A stretch of 57,150 bases of DNA from Verrucomicrobiota bacterium (GCA_009885695.1 VFKE01000115.1:1-57150); one strand, 5' to 3'. Positions 16,358 to 25,218 are shown, numbered from the stretch's first letter. Notes: a model not told the origin generated them from the sequence alone. Made by a program: numbers and translations.

Positions 16358-17791
16358 TCATTTCGGTCGCACCTCAAACCCATCTTTGGTGTCCTTGATG
16401 ACCCACCCCGCAGCTTCGAGTTTTTTGCGAAGTTCATCGGCAGCGGCCCAGTTCTTCGCCTGCTTCGCGACCCAGCGTTGTTCAGCAAGCTGTTGAATGT
16501 CATCGGGCACGGTGACGGTTTTTTCCGCAATGATTTCGGGAAGAACTATGCCGATGGCATCGAGGATGAAATGCAGGCTCCCTAACGCAGCTTTGGCATC
16601 GGCAGCGGAGAAGCCGGCCACCTTCGTGCTGTTCACGACGCCGAAGACGCAACCGAGTGCCTTGGGAACATTCAGATCATCGAGCAGCGCGAGCCATGCA
16701 GCCTCGAAGATTCCAGCGTTTCCATTTCTGACGAATTCATCATGCGACTGCGGAGCCATGATGCCAGTCTTGTCGCGCAGCACCTTCTCGAACTTCACAA
16801 GGTTCGCCAACGCAGAGCGCGCTGCGTCCAGTGAGTGCAAAGTAAAATTCAACGGCCCGCGATAATGCCCGCTCACAAGCACATAGCGCACCTCGGCGGG
16901 CGTGAAACCGCGTTGCTTCAAGTCGTCGAGCGTGTAGAGGTTGCCGAGGCTTTTGCTCATCTTGCCGCCGTCCACCATGAGATGCGCGATGTGCATCCAA
17001 TGCCGCGCGAAATGGCCGCCAGTGGCGCAGCAGCTCTGGGCGATTTCGTTTTCGTGATGCGGAAAAATAAGATCGATGCCGCCGCTATGGAGGTCGAACT
17101 CCGCGCCGAGATACTCCAGCGACATAGCGCTGCATTCGAGATGCCAGCCGGGGCGACCCCTGCCCCACGGACTGTCCCAGGCATTGGCACCATCCTCAGG
17201 CTTGTGCGCTTTCCACAAGGCAAAATCAGCGAGCGCGTCCTTGCTGTATTCGTCGCTGTCGTTCGCGCCCTGCGCGGCACCGAGACGAAGCTCGCGATCT
17301 TCGAGATGCGAAAGTTTTCCGTAATCGGCAAACGACGCGACACGGAAATAAACTGAACCGTCGCCAGCTTTGTAAGCGTGACCGCGCTTGATCAAATCCT
17401 CGATCATCTTGATCTGATGTGGGATGTGCTCCGTCGCCTTTGGCTCCACATGCGGCGACAGCAGATTCAACGCGGCGCAGTCAAGATGAAAAAGCTTCGT
17501 CCAATGCTGTGTGAAATCCGTCAGCGACTGCCCGGCCTTGACTGAATCACGGATCGTCTTGTCATCCACGTCGGTGATGTTCCGCACATGGAGCGTCGGC
17601 GTGCCGCTCAATTCCACGACACGGCGAAACACATCCTGCGCAATGAACGTGCGGAAGTTGCCGATATGTGCCGGGCCATAGACCGTGGGGCCGCAGCCGT
17701 AGAAGCCGAGCCGTTTCCCGTCGGCAGGCGTGACGGGGATCGGCCGGCGCGTCAGCGTGTCGTGGAGTAGCAGCGCAGGCTTGTCTGGCAT
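16358..17791 (-). CDS. cysS: Cysteinyl-tRNA synthetase
   Basis: A 477-residue class I synthetase charging tRNA-Cys. The HIGH motif appears as PAHIGNF at 40-46 and KMSKS at 277-281. Zinc ligands are Cys33 (GCGPTVYG), Cys220 (HLECSAM), His245 and Glu249 (FPHHENE). The C-terminal part ends with a helical anticodon region (LRKKLEAAGWVIKD). Length is normal. It lies between two vapBC modules on the same strand; the vapB promoter lies just past its stop codon. Confidence 0.96.
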   Translation of the reverse strand: MPDKPALLLHDTLTRRPIPVTPADGKRLGFYGCGPTVYGPAHIGNFRTFIAQDVFRRVVELSGTPTLHVRNITDVDDKTIRDSVKAGQSLTDFTQHWTKLFHLDCAALNLLSPHVEPKATEHIPHQIKMIEDLIKRGHAYKAGDGSVYFRVASFADYGKLSHLEDRELRLGAAQGANDSDEYSKDALADFALWKAHKPEDGANAWDSPWGRGRPGWHLECSAMSLEYLGAEFDLHSGGIDLIFPHHENEIAQSCCATGGHFARHWMHIAHLMVDGGKMSKSLGNLYTLDDLKQRGFTPAEVRYVLVSGHYRGPLNFTLHSLDAARSALANLVKFEKVLRDKTGIMAPQSHDEFVRNGNAGIFEAAWLALLDDLNVPKALGCVFGVVNSTKVAGFSAADAKAALGSLHFILDAIGIVLPEIIAEKTVTVPDDIQQLAEQRWVAKQAKNWAAADELRKKLEAAGWVIKDTKDGFEVRPK

Positions 17792-17824
17792 GAGATGTTC
17801 GGAAAATGCAATCGATTATGCCCG

Positions 17825-18226
17825 TCAAGTCTGTCTCGATACGCGATGATCTTCGTAGGCTGGGCCGAGCCGGGTGAACGCCGCAGGATCATGTCCCACC
17901 AGGACGCCGCACATGTGGATGACGATCGCCGCCTGCCAGGCGTCATTTTCTCCGAGGCGTTGACGGGTCTGACGCTGGAGTCTGGCGGCAATCTCCGCAT
18001 GAATGCGATGAATTCCCTGCCATCGAAATTCGCCGAGGTAAGCGACAGTCCTCGCCTGGTCCCGCGCGCCTTCCAGAACTTCCGTGAGTGTCACGGGACT
18101 GATCCAAAGCTGTGCTTTTGCATTCCGCCGCAGCCAGTCCGCTGCAGGGCCGGATACGCCACGTTCAAGTTCGTTGAGAAGATCAATCACGAACGACGAG
18201 TCGAGAAGGCAACGCTTCCGCGTCAT
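17825..18226 (-). CDS. vapC: VapC-family PIN-domain toxin
   Basis: A 133-residue PIN-domain protein with candidate metal ligands Asp9 (LLDSSFVIDLL), Glu49 (TLTEVLEGA), Asp95 (GENDAWQAA) and Asp113 (VGHDPAAFTRL). The start ATG overlaps the antitoxin stop as ATGA (18223-18226), so translation is coupled. It looks active. The family cuts tRNA or rRNA; the target cannot be predicted. It lies 33 bases upstream of cysS on the same strand. Confidence 0.85.
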   Translation of the reverse strand: MTRKRCLLDSSFVIDLLNELERGVSGPAADWLRRNAKAQLWISPVTLTEVLEGARDQARTVAYLGEFRWQGIHRIHAEIAARLQRQTRQRLGENDAWQAAIVIHMCGVLVGHDPAAFTRLGPAYEDHRVSRQT

Positions 18227-18414
18227 GCGCGCCGAACCTTTCGGGTCTTTTTCAATCGCTTCTCGAAGTCCGCCAGCACATCCGCAGCCGTCACGAACGG
18301 CTCCTCCGCAATCATCTGACGCACAAGCTGCGAGGGCTTCATGCCTTCCCTTCTGGCGCGCCGGCTGAGGATGGCTTTCTCCTTGTCGGTGATGCGGACG
18401 GTGAGCACAGGCAT
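18223..18414 (-). CDS. vapB: Ribbon-helix-helix antitoxin of the second vapBC pair
   Basis: A 63-residue protein with an N-terminal strand (VLTVRIT) and two helices (DKEKAILSRRARREG, PSQLVRQMIAEE), the ribbon-helix-helix DNA-binding fold, followed by a basic toxin-binding tail ending KKTRKVRRA. The ATG at 18412-18414 was chosen over one seven codons upstream because it begins the strand and follows the promoter. Overlapping coupling with the VapC gene supports a TA operon. Confidence 0.82.
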   Translation of the reverse strand: MPVLTVRITDKEKAILSRRARREGMKPSQLVRQMIAEEPFVTAADVLADFEKRLKKTRKVRRA

Positions 18415-18416
18415 GG

Positions 18417-18451
18417 TATGACAATTGTAGGACAAGTGCCGGCCATGTCAA
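18417..18451 (-). promoter_or_regulatory. Promoter and palindrome of the second vapBC pair
   Basis: On the minus strand TTGACA (18446-18451, exact consensus) and TACAAT (18424-18429) are spaced by 16 bases. The palindrome ACAATTGT (18421-18428) overlaps the -10 box. The -10 box ends nine bases before the ATG, so the leader would be only about two to five bases long. Confidence 0.6.
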
Positions 18452-18510
18452 CGACCAGGTCTGCACTGAGTTTGCTTTGACCGCGCCCCAATCTGGCGGC
18501 AACGAAACAG

Positions 18511-19824
18511 ATGCCCCGCAACTGCGCGCTCTTTGTCTGGTTCCGCATCCTGTTCAACTGCCGGTTTTACTATCCCGTCTATACGATCCTGTTCCTCGAC
18601 TTCGGACTGAACCTCTCGCAGTTCGCACTGCTGAACGTCGTGTGGGCCATCAGCATCGTCTGCCTCGACCTGCCGCTGGGCGCATTGGCGGATGTCATCG
18701 GTAGGCGGCGCATGGTCATCATCGCGGCGTCGATCATGGTCGTGGAGATGCTGGTCTTTGCGTGCGTGCCGGTCGGCGGCGATGCCCTGAGCCCGTCGAA
18801 GGGGCCGTGGGTGTTTTACGTATTTCTGCTCAACCGCGTGCTCAGCGGTGCGGCGGAAGCCTTTGCCAGCGGAGCCGACGAGGCACTGGCCTACGATTCC
18901 ATTCCGCAAGCTGATCGTGCGTCTGTCTGGCCGCGTGTCATGGGACGGTTGAACCGCTGGATGTCCGCAGGATTCATTGCAGCGGCGCTCATCGGCGCAT
19001 TCGCCTACGACTCCGCCAGAATGAGCTGGCTCACCGGCACAACGCTGGGCAAGACAACCACGCTGAAGTTTCCCATCTACCTCTGCGTGCTGACAGCGCT
19101 CGGCTGTCTCTTCGTTGCCCTCACATTGAAAGAGGCGAAGCATGAGGGGCCGCTGCTCGCGTTCCGGGAGAAACTCCGCACCAGCTGGCGCGGCATCCGC
19201 CAGGCCGCCGCCTGGATCTGGAGCACGCCTGCGGCATTGCTCCTGCTGACGCTGGGCTTCCTGCTCGACAGCATCGTGCGCCTTTTCTACACCGTGGCCA
19301 GCAACTACTACCGGCTGGTCGGAATTGAAGAAGCATGGTTTGGCGTCATCTCCGTCGTTGGATCACTCATGGCCCTCTTCACGACTGGCTGGATGGAATG
19401 GCTGGTGAAAAGGCGCGGCGCGCCCTTCAACTTCGCACTGGTCATCGGGATGATCGCGTGGGGATTGATCGTGCTGGCGCATCCTGTTCCGGGGTGGTTC
19501 GGCATCGCGCTGCTGACACCGATCTTTCTCTCCATGCGCTTCTTTCATTTTTTCCTGTCACATTACTTGAACGACCTGACGGATTCCGCCCACCGGGCGA
19601 CGGTGCTGAGCTTCAAAAGTCTCTCGATGAACCTTGCCTACGGCGGGTTGACGCTGCTCTTTGGCTGGCAGACGGCCTTTCTCTCGGGTCGGCTTGGCTT
19701 GAAGAACGAGGATCCGCAGGTATTCGCGGCCGCGCTGACGTGGTGGCCGTGGTGGTTTGCGGGGACAATGGTGGGTTATGTCGTGTTCCGCATGTGGAGA
19801 AACCCCGCCACCCTGCGAGGTTGA
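18511..19824 (+). CDS. MFS transporter
   Basis: A 437-residue polytopic membrane protein. Motif A is seen as GALADVIGRRRMVI between helices 2 and 3. About 12 hydrophobic segments are visible, with a charged central loop (LKEAKHEGPLLAF). SGAAEAFASGADEALAYDSI in helix 5 is reminiscent of MFS drug- or metabolite-efflux proteins, but the substrate is unknown. It diverges from vapB 96 bases away and precedes a dehydrogenase gene by 37 bases, so it may be co-transcribed with the genes to 22980. Confidence 0.83.
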   Translation: MPRNCALFVWFRILFNCRFYYPVYTILFLDFGLNLSQFALLNVVWAISIVCLDLPLGALADVIGRRRMVIIAASIMVVEMLVFACVPVGGDALSPSKGPWVFYVFLLNRVLSGAAEAFASGADEALAYDSIPQADRASVWPRVMGRLNRWMSAGFIAAALIGAFAYDSARMSWLTGTTLGKTTTLKFPIYLCVLTALGCLFVALTLKEAKHEGPLLAFREKLRTSWRGIRQAAAWIWSTPAALLLLTLGFLLDSIVRLFYTVASNYYRLVGIEEAWFGVISVVGSLMALFTTGWMEWLVKRRGAPFNFALVIGMIAWGLIVLAHPVPGWFGIALLTPIFLSMRFFHFFLSHYLNDLTDSAHRATVLSFKSLSMNLAYGGLTLLFGWQTAFLSGRLGLKNEDPQVFAAALTWWPWWFAGTMVGYVVFRMWRNPATLRG

Positions 19825-19861
19825 CACGACCCTCATCAGATGCTTGTTGCGCGTTCACATT

Positions 19862-21115
19862 ATGCTGGTTGAACTCAAACAACGCGAAAAAGAAGGCCGC
19901 CCGATCAACGTGGGTTTGATCGGCTGCGGCGCCATGGGACTCGGAATTGCTTATCAAGTCGGAAAGACCCCCGGCATGAGGCTGTCTTTCGTGGCCGATT
20001 TCAATGAAGTAGCGGCCAAAAAGGCCGCAGAAGTTTACGGCAAACCCACCAAAATCCTCAAAGACGGCATGGCCGCGCTGCAGGACGAGAAAATCCCCTG
20101 CGATGTCTTTGTCGAGGCCACCAATTCGATTATCGCCGCCTACGACTACTGCGCCGCCGCCATCGCCCGCAATGCACACTGCGTGCTGATGAACGCGGAA
20201 GTGGACGCCATCCTGGGTTTCCTTCTGCGCGATGCCGCCGCGAAACAGGGCGTCGTCGTCACCAGCGACTCGGGCGACCAGCACGGCGTGCTGGCGCGCA
20301 TGATGGAAGAGATCGAGATGTGGGGCTTCGACATCGTGCAGGCCGGCAACATGAAAGGTTTCCTTCAGCGCGACCAGACGCTGGAAGGCATCGCGCCCAT
20401 CGCGAAGCAGCTCAAGCTCTCCACCGTGCAATGCCTGGCTTACACCGATGGTTCCAAGTTGAACATCGAGATGTCTATCATCGCCAACGAATACGGCCTC
20501 ACGCCCTTCGTGCCCGGCATGGAAGGCCCGCGCGCCAACAAGATGCAGGACGTCCTCGATGTATTTGATTTCGACAAATACAACGGCCAGGGCCGCGTGG
20601 ATTACATTCTCGGCGCCAAGGAGCACGGCGGAGGCGTCTACGTTGTCGCCAAGTGCGAAAGCGAATTCCAGCAGGGCTACATGAACTATTACAAGGTGAC
20701 CAACAGGCACCCTTATTATGTATTCCTGCGCCCCTATCACCTGTGCCATCTCGAAACTCCGCGCGCCATCGCTCTGGCCGCGCTCTACGGCAAGGCTGTC
20801 TGCACCATGCGCATGGGCCGCGTGACAGACACCTTCGCCTACGCGAAAAAAGATCTCGTGCCAGGCACTCTGGTGCAGCACGCCATTGGTGGCGATGAAG
20901 TCTATGGACTGATCGACGAAGCGAAAAAGGCCGATGCCGCGAACCACGTCTCGCAGGGCGTGCTCGACATCGAAGGCATCAGCGCCCGTCCTGTCATCAA
21001 GCGCAGAGTCGCCAAGAATACGCCGCTGACATGGGATGATGTGGAAATCCCGGCGAACCGGATGACTGAGCTTTGGGAGAAACAGAAGCCACTGTTGAAG
21101 ACCCTTAGGGGATAG
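19862..21115 (+). CDS. NAD(P)-dependent oxidoreductase with SAF-type C-terminal domain
   Basis: A 417-residue protein. A Rossmann motif GLIGCGAMGLGIA lies near residues 18-30, followed by homoserine-dehydrogenase-like sequence (VFVEATNSI, VLMNAEVDAILG). A central catalytic-type region (TDGSKLNIEMSIIAN, YNGQGRVDYILGAKEHGGGV) leads to a C-terminal SAF-like part (KKDLVPGTLVQHAIGGDEVYGLI). Proteins of this layout occur in sugar or polyol modification gene sets, but the substrate is not known to me. It precedes, after a small inserted gene, a flavoprotein resembling UDP-galactopyranose mutase, which hints at surface-glycan chemistry. Confidence 0.75.
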   Translation: MLVELKQREKEGRPINVGLIGCGAMGLGIAYQVGKTPGMRLSFVADFNEVAAKKAAEVYGKPTKILKDGMAALQDEKIPCDVFVEATNSIIAAYDYCAAAIARNAHCVLMNAEVDAILGFLLRDAAAKQGVVVTSDSGDQHGVLARMMEEIEMWGFDIVQAGNMKGFLQRDQTLEGIAPIAKQLKLSTVQCLAYTDGSKLNIEMSIIANEYGLTPFVPGMEGPRANKMQDVLDVFDFDKYNGQGRVDYILGAKEHGGGVYVVAKCESEFQQGYMNYYKVTNRHPYYVFLRPYHLCHLETPRAIALAALYGKAVCTMRMGRVTDTFAYAKKDLVPGTLVQHAIGGDEVYGLIDEAKKADAANHVSQGVLDIEGISARPVIKRRVAKNTPLTWDDVEIPANRMTELWEKQKPLLKTLRG

Positions 21116-21119
21116 AACC

Positions 21120-21146
21120 TTAGTGGATTAGAGCTTGGAGCCATAG
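21120..21146. repeat. Left arm of an inverted repeat framing the four-helix-bundle gene
   Basis: The arm contains TTAG, then TAGAGCTTGGAGC, then TAG. The reverse of it, with a one-base insertion and several mismatches, is found at 21567-21594 (CTCCAAGACTCTA inside). The two arms lie directly outside the small gene at 21164-21562. The pair could fold the intervening mRNA into a long stem or mark the ends of a mobile cassette. Confidence 0.55.
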
Positions 21147-21163
21147 CATTTTTGCTTCGAAAG

Positions 21164-21562
21164 ATGGATGAGCCTAGAAGACCTTCTGAAATCAAATCAG
21201 CCAAAGATTTGATCGTGTATCAGAAGTCGTATGCGCTGGCATTGCGGGTTTTTGATGTCGGCAAGCACTGGCCCATTGAGGAAAAATATGGCCTCACCTC
21301 GCAAATCCGCCGCTCATCAAGGTCAGTCTCCATGAATCTGCGGGAAGCTTGGGCGAAGCGACGCTACGAAGCACATTTTGTCTTGCAGCTGACGGATTGT
21401 GCTGGTGAGAACGCTGAAACTGACACCAGTCTCGACTTTGCAAAAGATTACAAATTTATAACACAGGAAGAACACTCCGAACTGGTTGCGCTAAACAACG
21501 AAGCCGGAAAGATGTTGACCTCGATAATGCACCATCCAGAGAAGTTTGTGCTAAATCTCTAA
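21164..21562 (+). CDS. Four-helix bundle protein (23S rRNA intervening-sequence protein family)
   Basis: A 132-residue helical protein. Its core matches the S23/IVS four-helix bundle family: DLIVYQKSYALALRVFDVG, then EEKYGLTSQIRRSSRSVSMNLREAW, ending with a long C-terminal helix pair. The family was first found inside intervening sequences of 23S rRNA genes and is common as single genes in PVC and Bacteroidetes. The ATG at 21164 was preferred to a TTG four codons upstream. Here it sits between an oxidoreductase and a flavoprotein gene, flanked on both sides by an inverted repeat, and appears inserted into their operon. Function unknown. Confidence 0.8.
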   Translation: MDEPRRPSEIKSAKDLIVYQKSYALALRVFDVGKHWPIEEKYGLTSQIRRSSRSVSMNLREAWAKRRYEAHFVLQLTDCAGENAETDTSLDFAKDYKFITQEEHSELVALNNEAGKMLTSIMHHPEKFVLNL

Positions 21563-21566
21563 TCAT

Positions 21567-21594
21567 CTAAAGCTCCAAGACTCTACTATTCTAA
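21567..21594. repeat. Right arm of the inverted repeat framing the four-helix-bundle gene
   Basis: CTAAAGCTCCAAGACTCTA and a following CTAA mirror the arm at 21120-21146. It ends exactly one base before the flavoprotein ATG at 21595. See the left arm for interpretation. Confidence 0.55.
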
Positions 21595-22980
21595 ATGTCT
21601 TCTTCCAAGCATGTCGTCATTCTGGGCGGAGGCCCCTGCGGCCTCTACGCGGCGCGCGTGCTTTCACGGGCCGGCGTGGCGGTGACGGTGCTGGAGAAGG
21701 GATCGCGGCCCGGAGGTCTGGCCACCTCGCATCTGCGCGGGGAGAACTGGTATGACATGGGCTGCCACATGCTCCATGAGTTCGACAAGGAGATTTACGA
21801 GGACATCATGGACATCATGGGAGACGAGAGCATCCCCGTGGAACTGAGCGCGAAGATTCGCTGGGCCGGAAGTTTTTACCGCTACCCGCTCCAGTTTCAG
21901 GACATGATCAAGGGCATCCCTTTCTTCAAGCTGGTCTTTTATACGCTCGGTCTTTTCTACGCGCAGATCAGGAAGACGCTCGTGCCTTGGACACCGAAGA
22001 ATGCGGAGGAAGCGCTGCGCCAGCTTTACGGAGCGCCGCTGTACCGGTTTTTCTTCAAGGATTTTACTCATCGCTACTGGGGCATTCATCCGCGCGAGCT
22101 GAGCGCGACCTTCATCACCACGAAGATGCCGCGCCTCAGCGCGGTGGATGTGATCAAGAAGGCGCTGGGGAAATTCGGCATCAAAGACAAGGGTGCTGTC
22201 AAAGCCGTGGACAGCGCGCTGCACGAGGAGACGCTGCACTATTCCCGCACCGGTGCCGAGGCGATGCCGCGCTGCATCGCGGGTGCCATCGAAGAGTCGG
22301 GTGGACGGATCGTGGTCGATGCCGATGTCACGCGCGTCGAAATCCATGAGGGTCGGGTGACGCGGGTGCACTATTCCAAGGATGGACATGAACTGAGCCT
22401 GGAGTGCGACGAGTGCATCTCCACCATTCCCCTGCCCTGGCTGGTGCAGAAAGCTGATCCGGTGCCGCCGCAGGAAGTGTTGGAGGCCTCCCGCCAGCTC
22501 CGCTTCAAGCCGATTGCCATCTATGGCCTGCTCGTGAAGAAGGAGAAGTGCATCGATGCACTCTACATTTACTATCGCGACCGGGTCTTTCATCGCGTGG
22601 GCGAACCGAAGAACGCCGGCTTGATCGTCAAGCCGGAAGGGCACACCACGCTCATTGTGGAAACGACCTGCGAGATCGGCGACTTCAAATGGCAGGGTAG
22701 CGATGAGGCGAAGGAGCGCATCTATGCCGATCTCGAACTCGAAGGCATCTGCAAGAAAGTGGACGTGGTCGAAGTGAATCTGATGCACTGCGAGACCGGC
22801 TACCCGGTGTTTGCCCTCGGCTTCGAGCCGCACCTGGAGAAAGTGATGAAATGGGTGAAAGGAATCGAAAACCTCCAGAGCAATGGACGCCAGGGAGGAT
22901 TCAAATATCCCAACATGCACTCCGCCATGCGCATGGGCGCGACTTGCGCCATGACGGTGCTGAAACGATTGAACGAATAG
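21595..22980 (+). CDS. FAD-dependent amine-oxidase-fold protein, UDP-galactopyranose mutase-like
   Basis: A 461-residue flavoprotein. The N-terminal FAD-binding motif VVILGGGPCGLYAARVL and the VLEKGSRPGGLATSH segment that follows are typical of the protoporphyrinogen oxidase/UGM superfamily. ENWYDMGCHMLHEFD resembles the substrate-side region of UDP-galactopyranose mutases, and YWGIHPRELSA is similar to the conserved helical part. The C-terminal FKYPNMHSAMRMGATCA closes the FAD site. Likely roles are a sugar-nucleotide mutase or polyprenyl/steroid-type oxidation; context with the SAF dehydrogenase favours glycan chemistry. The convergent DUF4340 gene ends four bases away. Confidence 0.75.
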   Translation: MSSSKHVVILGGGPCGLYAARVLSRAGVAVTVLEKGSRPGGLATSHLRGENWYDMGCHMLHEFDKEIYEDIMDIMGDESIPVELSAKIRWAGSFYRYPLQFQDMIKGIPFFKLVFYTLGLFYAQIRKTLVPWTPKNAEEALRQLYGAPLYRFFFKDFTHRYWGIHPRELSATFITTKMPRLSAVDVIKKALGKFGIKDKGAVKAVDSALHEETLHYSRTGAEAMPRCIAGAIEESGGRIVVDADVTRVEIHEGRVTRVHYSKDGHELSLECDECISTIPLPWLVQKADPVPPQEVLEASRQLRFKPIAIYGLLVKKEKCIDALYIYYRDRVFHRVGEPKNAGLIVKPEGHTTLIVETTCEIGDFKWQGSDEAKERIYADLELEGICKKVDVVEVNLMHCETGYPVFALGFEPHLEKVMKWVKGIENLQSNGRQGGFKYPNMHSAMRMGATCAMTVLKRLNE

Positions 22981-22983
22981 TTT

Positions 22984-24819
22984 TCACTTCACGACCGGAG
23001 CGGTGATCTCACGGTATTGAATGCTATTAATGAGAAAGAGGTCTGGATTGCCGTCGAGCCTTCCATAATACGCAGCACCCGGCATACGGGGATTGGTGGA
23101 GGCAAAGGTTAGCGTGTGAGTGGTGGGCGGATCCCCTGGCTTGGCGGGATTAATGACCATAATTTGAACCGTGAGCGCTGGATTTTTCAGCGCTTCATAT
23201 CCAGCAGTGCGGTCCGTGACCCAGGTTTCAGCATCGAGGCTGACGAGCTTGTTAAGGAGGGCATCAATTTTGTCTTTTTGAATGAATTTGGTGACGTCCT
23301 TGGTGGCGATCTCGCCCTTCCATGAATTGGACGAGGGATCGTAATCGAGGGTGACGGCCGGAGAATCGCCTTCCGCGATGATAATGCGGCGAACCACCAG
23401 GGTGCTGAGATGCAAGATGCCAAGGTTCTGCCATTTCACGCTGTCTGTGGGGATGGCATTCAGCACAAAAGGGTTGATGCGGTAGATGAAGGGCTCGTGG
23501 TCGTAACGACAGAAGACGCGGCCTTCTGCATTCTGTCCGAACTGAAGAAGGGTGGACTTTTCACCTTCATGCCATTCAAGTTCGAACACGGGCTGATGGA
23601 GACCAAATAATTCAAGATTGGAAGCAGCGTCCGATGCAAACTCGCGAATCTGCGTAGCATTGAGTTCCGCGAACAACTGCAAGACGCGCTCTTGATTGGC
23701 GGGCAGCAGCTTTCCGAAACGGGAAAGCATCCAAGTCTCGCCTTGTTTATTGAGCATGATTTCGGGATGGGTGATATTTCGTATTTGCAGGGCGGTGACA
23801 GTGGTGGTGTCGATGACGGCGAGATGTGGTTCACGCAGGTCGTTGGGCTGAAGTTTCCAGACGGCGGCGGCTTTCCCTGGGAGAATATAGCTGCCGGGCC
23901 GGTTGCTGATGGTGGCGATGATTTCCGCATCTGGATCGGAACTGGGTTGAAGCGAAAGTTCCACGGGCTGGCTGAGGTCTTCGGCTTCGATGCTGACCTT
24001 CATGGAGGGAAGAACAGTGCTGGTGGTGGAAGTGGCGGCAGGAACTTTCCCGGCGGGCCGGGCTTCGATGTGGAGGAGAGCGGCGAGGACCGCGTTGACA
24101 CGCCCGTCACTGGCGCGGGTCTGAAAAGGTTTGACGAGTTCCCAGGAGCGGTTGGCACCGCGCCGGAATTCCATAATGCCCGTGCCAGCCGAGAAGGTGA
24201 TGCGCCTGACCTTGTCCGCTTTCAGCCTGATGAGAGTGGGATCACGCCACAGTTGAGCGGACGTCTGGAGCATGGCGAGGAAGTCGAATTTCTTCGCGTT
24301 GGAATCCTTGGATTTCGCGAGTTCGGCAAAAGGCAGGCGCACGGCGTGGATGACATCGCCACCCTTCAACTGCGGGATGGAAATGTAGAGGGAGTTTTCA
24401 ATCGCGGTGCGGGTGCCGACCTTGCAAGTGGCAAGTTTCTTTCCGGCACCGGAAATGCTGAGAATAATGGCTGCGCCATTGAGGCCGGCGCGCTTGATGC
24501 TTTCATTCGAGAATGAGCCGGGCTTGAAGGATTCAATATTCTCCAAACGCAGCAGTATCTCGAGGACGGCTTGGATGGGCATGGGATTGGCGCGATCTTC
24601 GACCGGTGCGCTAACCCACCAGTCCTCACCTCGACGCTGAAGCGTGACGGATTGATCTTTCCCGGTGATCTCGATGGTATCGACCTGCTGTTTGTTAAAG
24701 GTGAACAGGCGCTGGTGGGCCGCGTCGGATTCGGAGGTGCGGGCAAGATCGTTCCTGGAGAGGAACCAAGCGAGTCCGGCGGTAAGGATGATGAGGGCGA
24801 TGGTGGTGCGAAGTCGCAT
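22984..24819 (-). CDS. DUF4340-domain membrane-anchored protein of the Gld-type ABC operon
   Basis: A 611-residue protein with a single N-terminal membrane anchor (TTIALIILTAGLAWFL) and a long periplasmic part. The repeated pattern of short beta segments with WWVSAP near residue 67 and WMLSRFGKLLPA later matches DUF4340 repeats, found behind GldG-like genes. Its gene ends the four-gene minus-strand run GldA, GldF, GldG, DUF4340 but is separated from GldG by about 400 bases, so it may have its own promoter. It probably works with the ABC complex at the envelope; no catalytic residues are recognised. Confidence 0.78.
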   Translation of the reverse strand: MRLRTTIALIILTAGLAWFLSRNDLARTSESDAAHQRLFTFNKQQVDTIEITGKDQSVTLQRRGEDWWVSAPVEDRANPMPIQAVLEILLRLENIESFKPGSFSNESIKRAGLNGAAIILSISGAGKKLATCKVGTRTAIENSLYISIPQLKGGDVIHAVRLPFAELAKSKDSNAKKFDFLAMLQTSAQLWRDPTLIRLKADKVRRITFSAGTGIMEFRRGANRSWELVKPFQTRASDGRVNAVLAALLHIEARPAGKVPAATSTTSTVLPSMKVSIEAEDLSQPVELSLQPSSDPDAEIIATISNRPGSYILPGKAAAVWKLQPNDLREPHLAVIDTTTVTALQIRNITHPEIMLNKQGETWMLSRFGKLLPANQERVLQLFAELNATQIREFASDAASNLELFGLHQPVFELEWHEGEKSTLLQFGQNAEGRVFCRYDHEPFIYRINPFVLNAIPTDSVKWQNLGILHLSTLVVRRIIIAEGDSPAVTLDYDPSSNSWKGEIATKDVTKFIQKDKIDALLNKLVSLDAETWVTDRTAGYEALKNPALTVQIMVINPAKPGDPPTTHTLTFASTNPRMPGAAYYGRLDGNPDLFLINSIQYREITAPVVK

Positions 24820-25218
24820 GTGCAGAAATCCCGCGCAGCCTGCGCGCAGGCATTCTTTCTAGCGCAGATTTACGCGAGGGCAAGGCGGGATGGCCTTGGG
24901 AACAGTATGGCTTGCCAAACGGAAATCAGGGCTGCGATTCGTGCACCTGACAGGAGTAAAGAACATAGCTGGTGGTCGAGCGAGGAACGAGCGGAACCAC
25001 AGGTTTATCGCAGGCATCGCGTTGCGCTCCGGCAGGTGCGTGAGAATTTTGGGCGCTTCTCGCGCGACCTTCGGGGCGTAGGAGAACCTTCTTCAAATCC
25101 AGTGATGTCGCTGCACCGCCGGCTATGTTCTCTCAAGCCTCCGGCTTGACGAACTGCTGCGAGCAGGAAGCGCTACGCAGGACAATCCGGCCATTCGCGC
25201 TTTTAGCCCGCGAGTTTC
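24820..25218. other. Intergenic stretch of 399 bases without a gene
   Basis: No supported coding sequence is present. Visible structure includes the perfect 12-base palindrome CCTGCGCGCAGG at 24839-24850, about 20 bases upstream of the DUF4340 start, and a 6-base-pair hairpin CAAGCC-TCC-GGCTTG at 25134-25148 that lacks a T tract. The palindrome may be an operator or part of the 5' leader of the DUF4340 mRNA. Confidence 0.4.

Noticed and set aside
19613-20947. A 444-codon open frame antisense to the SAF-type dehydrogenase, and a similar one at 21664-22920 opposite the flavoprotein
   Set aside because: Both lie over well-conserved genes in the opposite frame and have no motif, signal or plausible start context.
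24571-25149. A 192-codon plus-strand frame extending into the 24820-25218 gap
   Set aside because: Its first half is antisense to the DUF4340 gene and the rest has no recognisable protein character.
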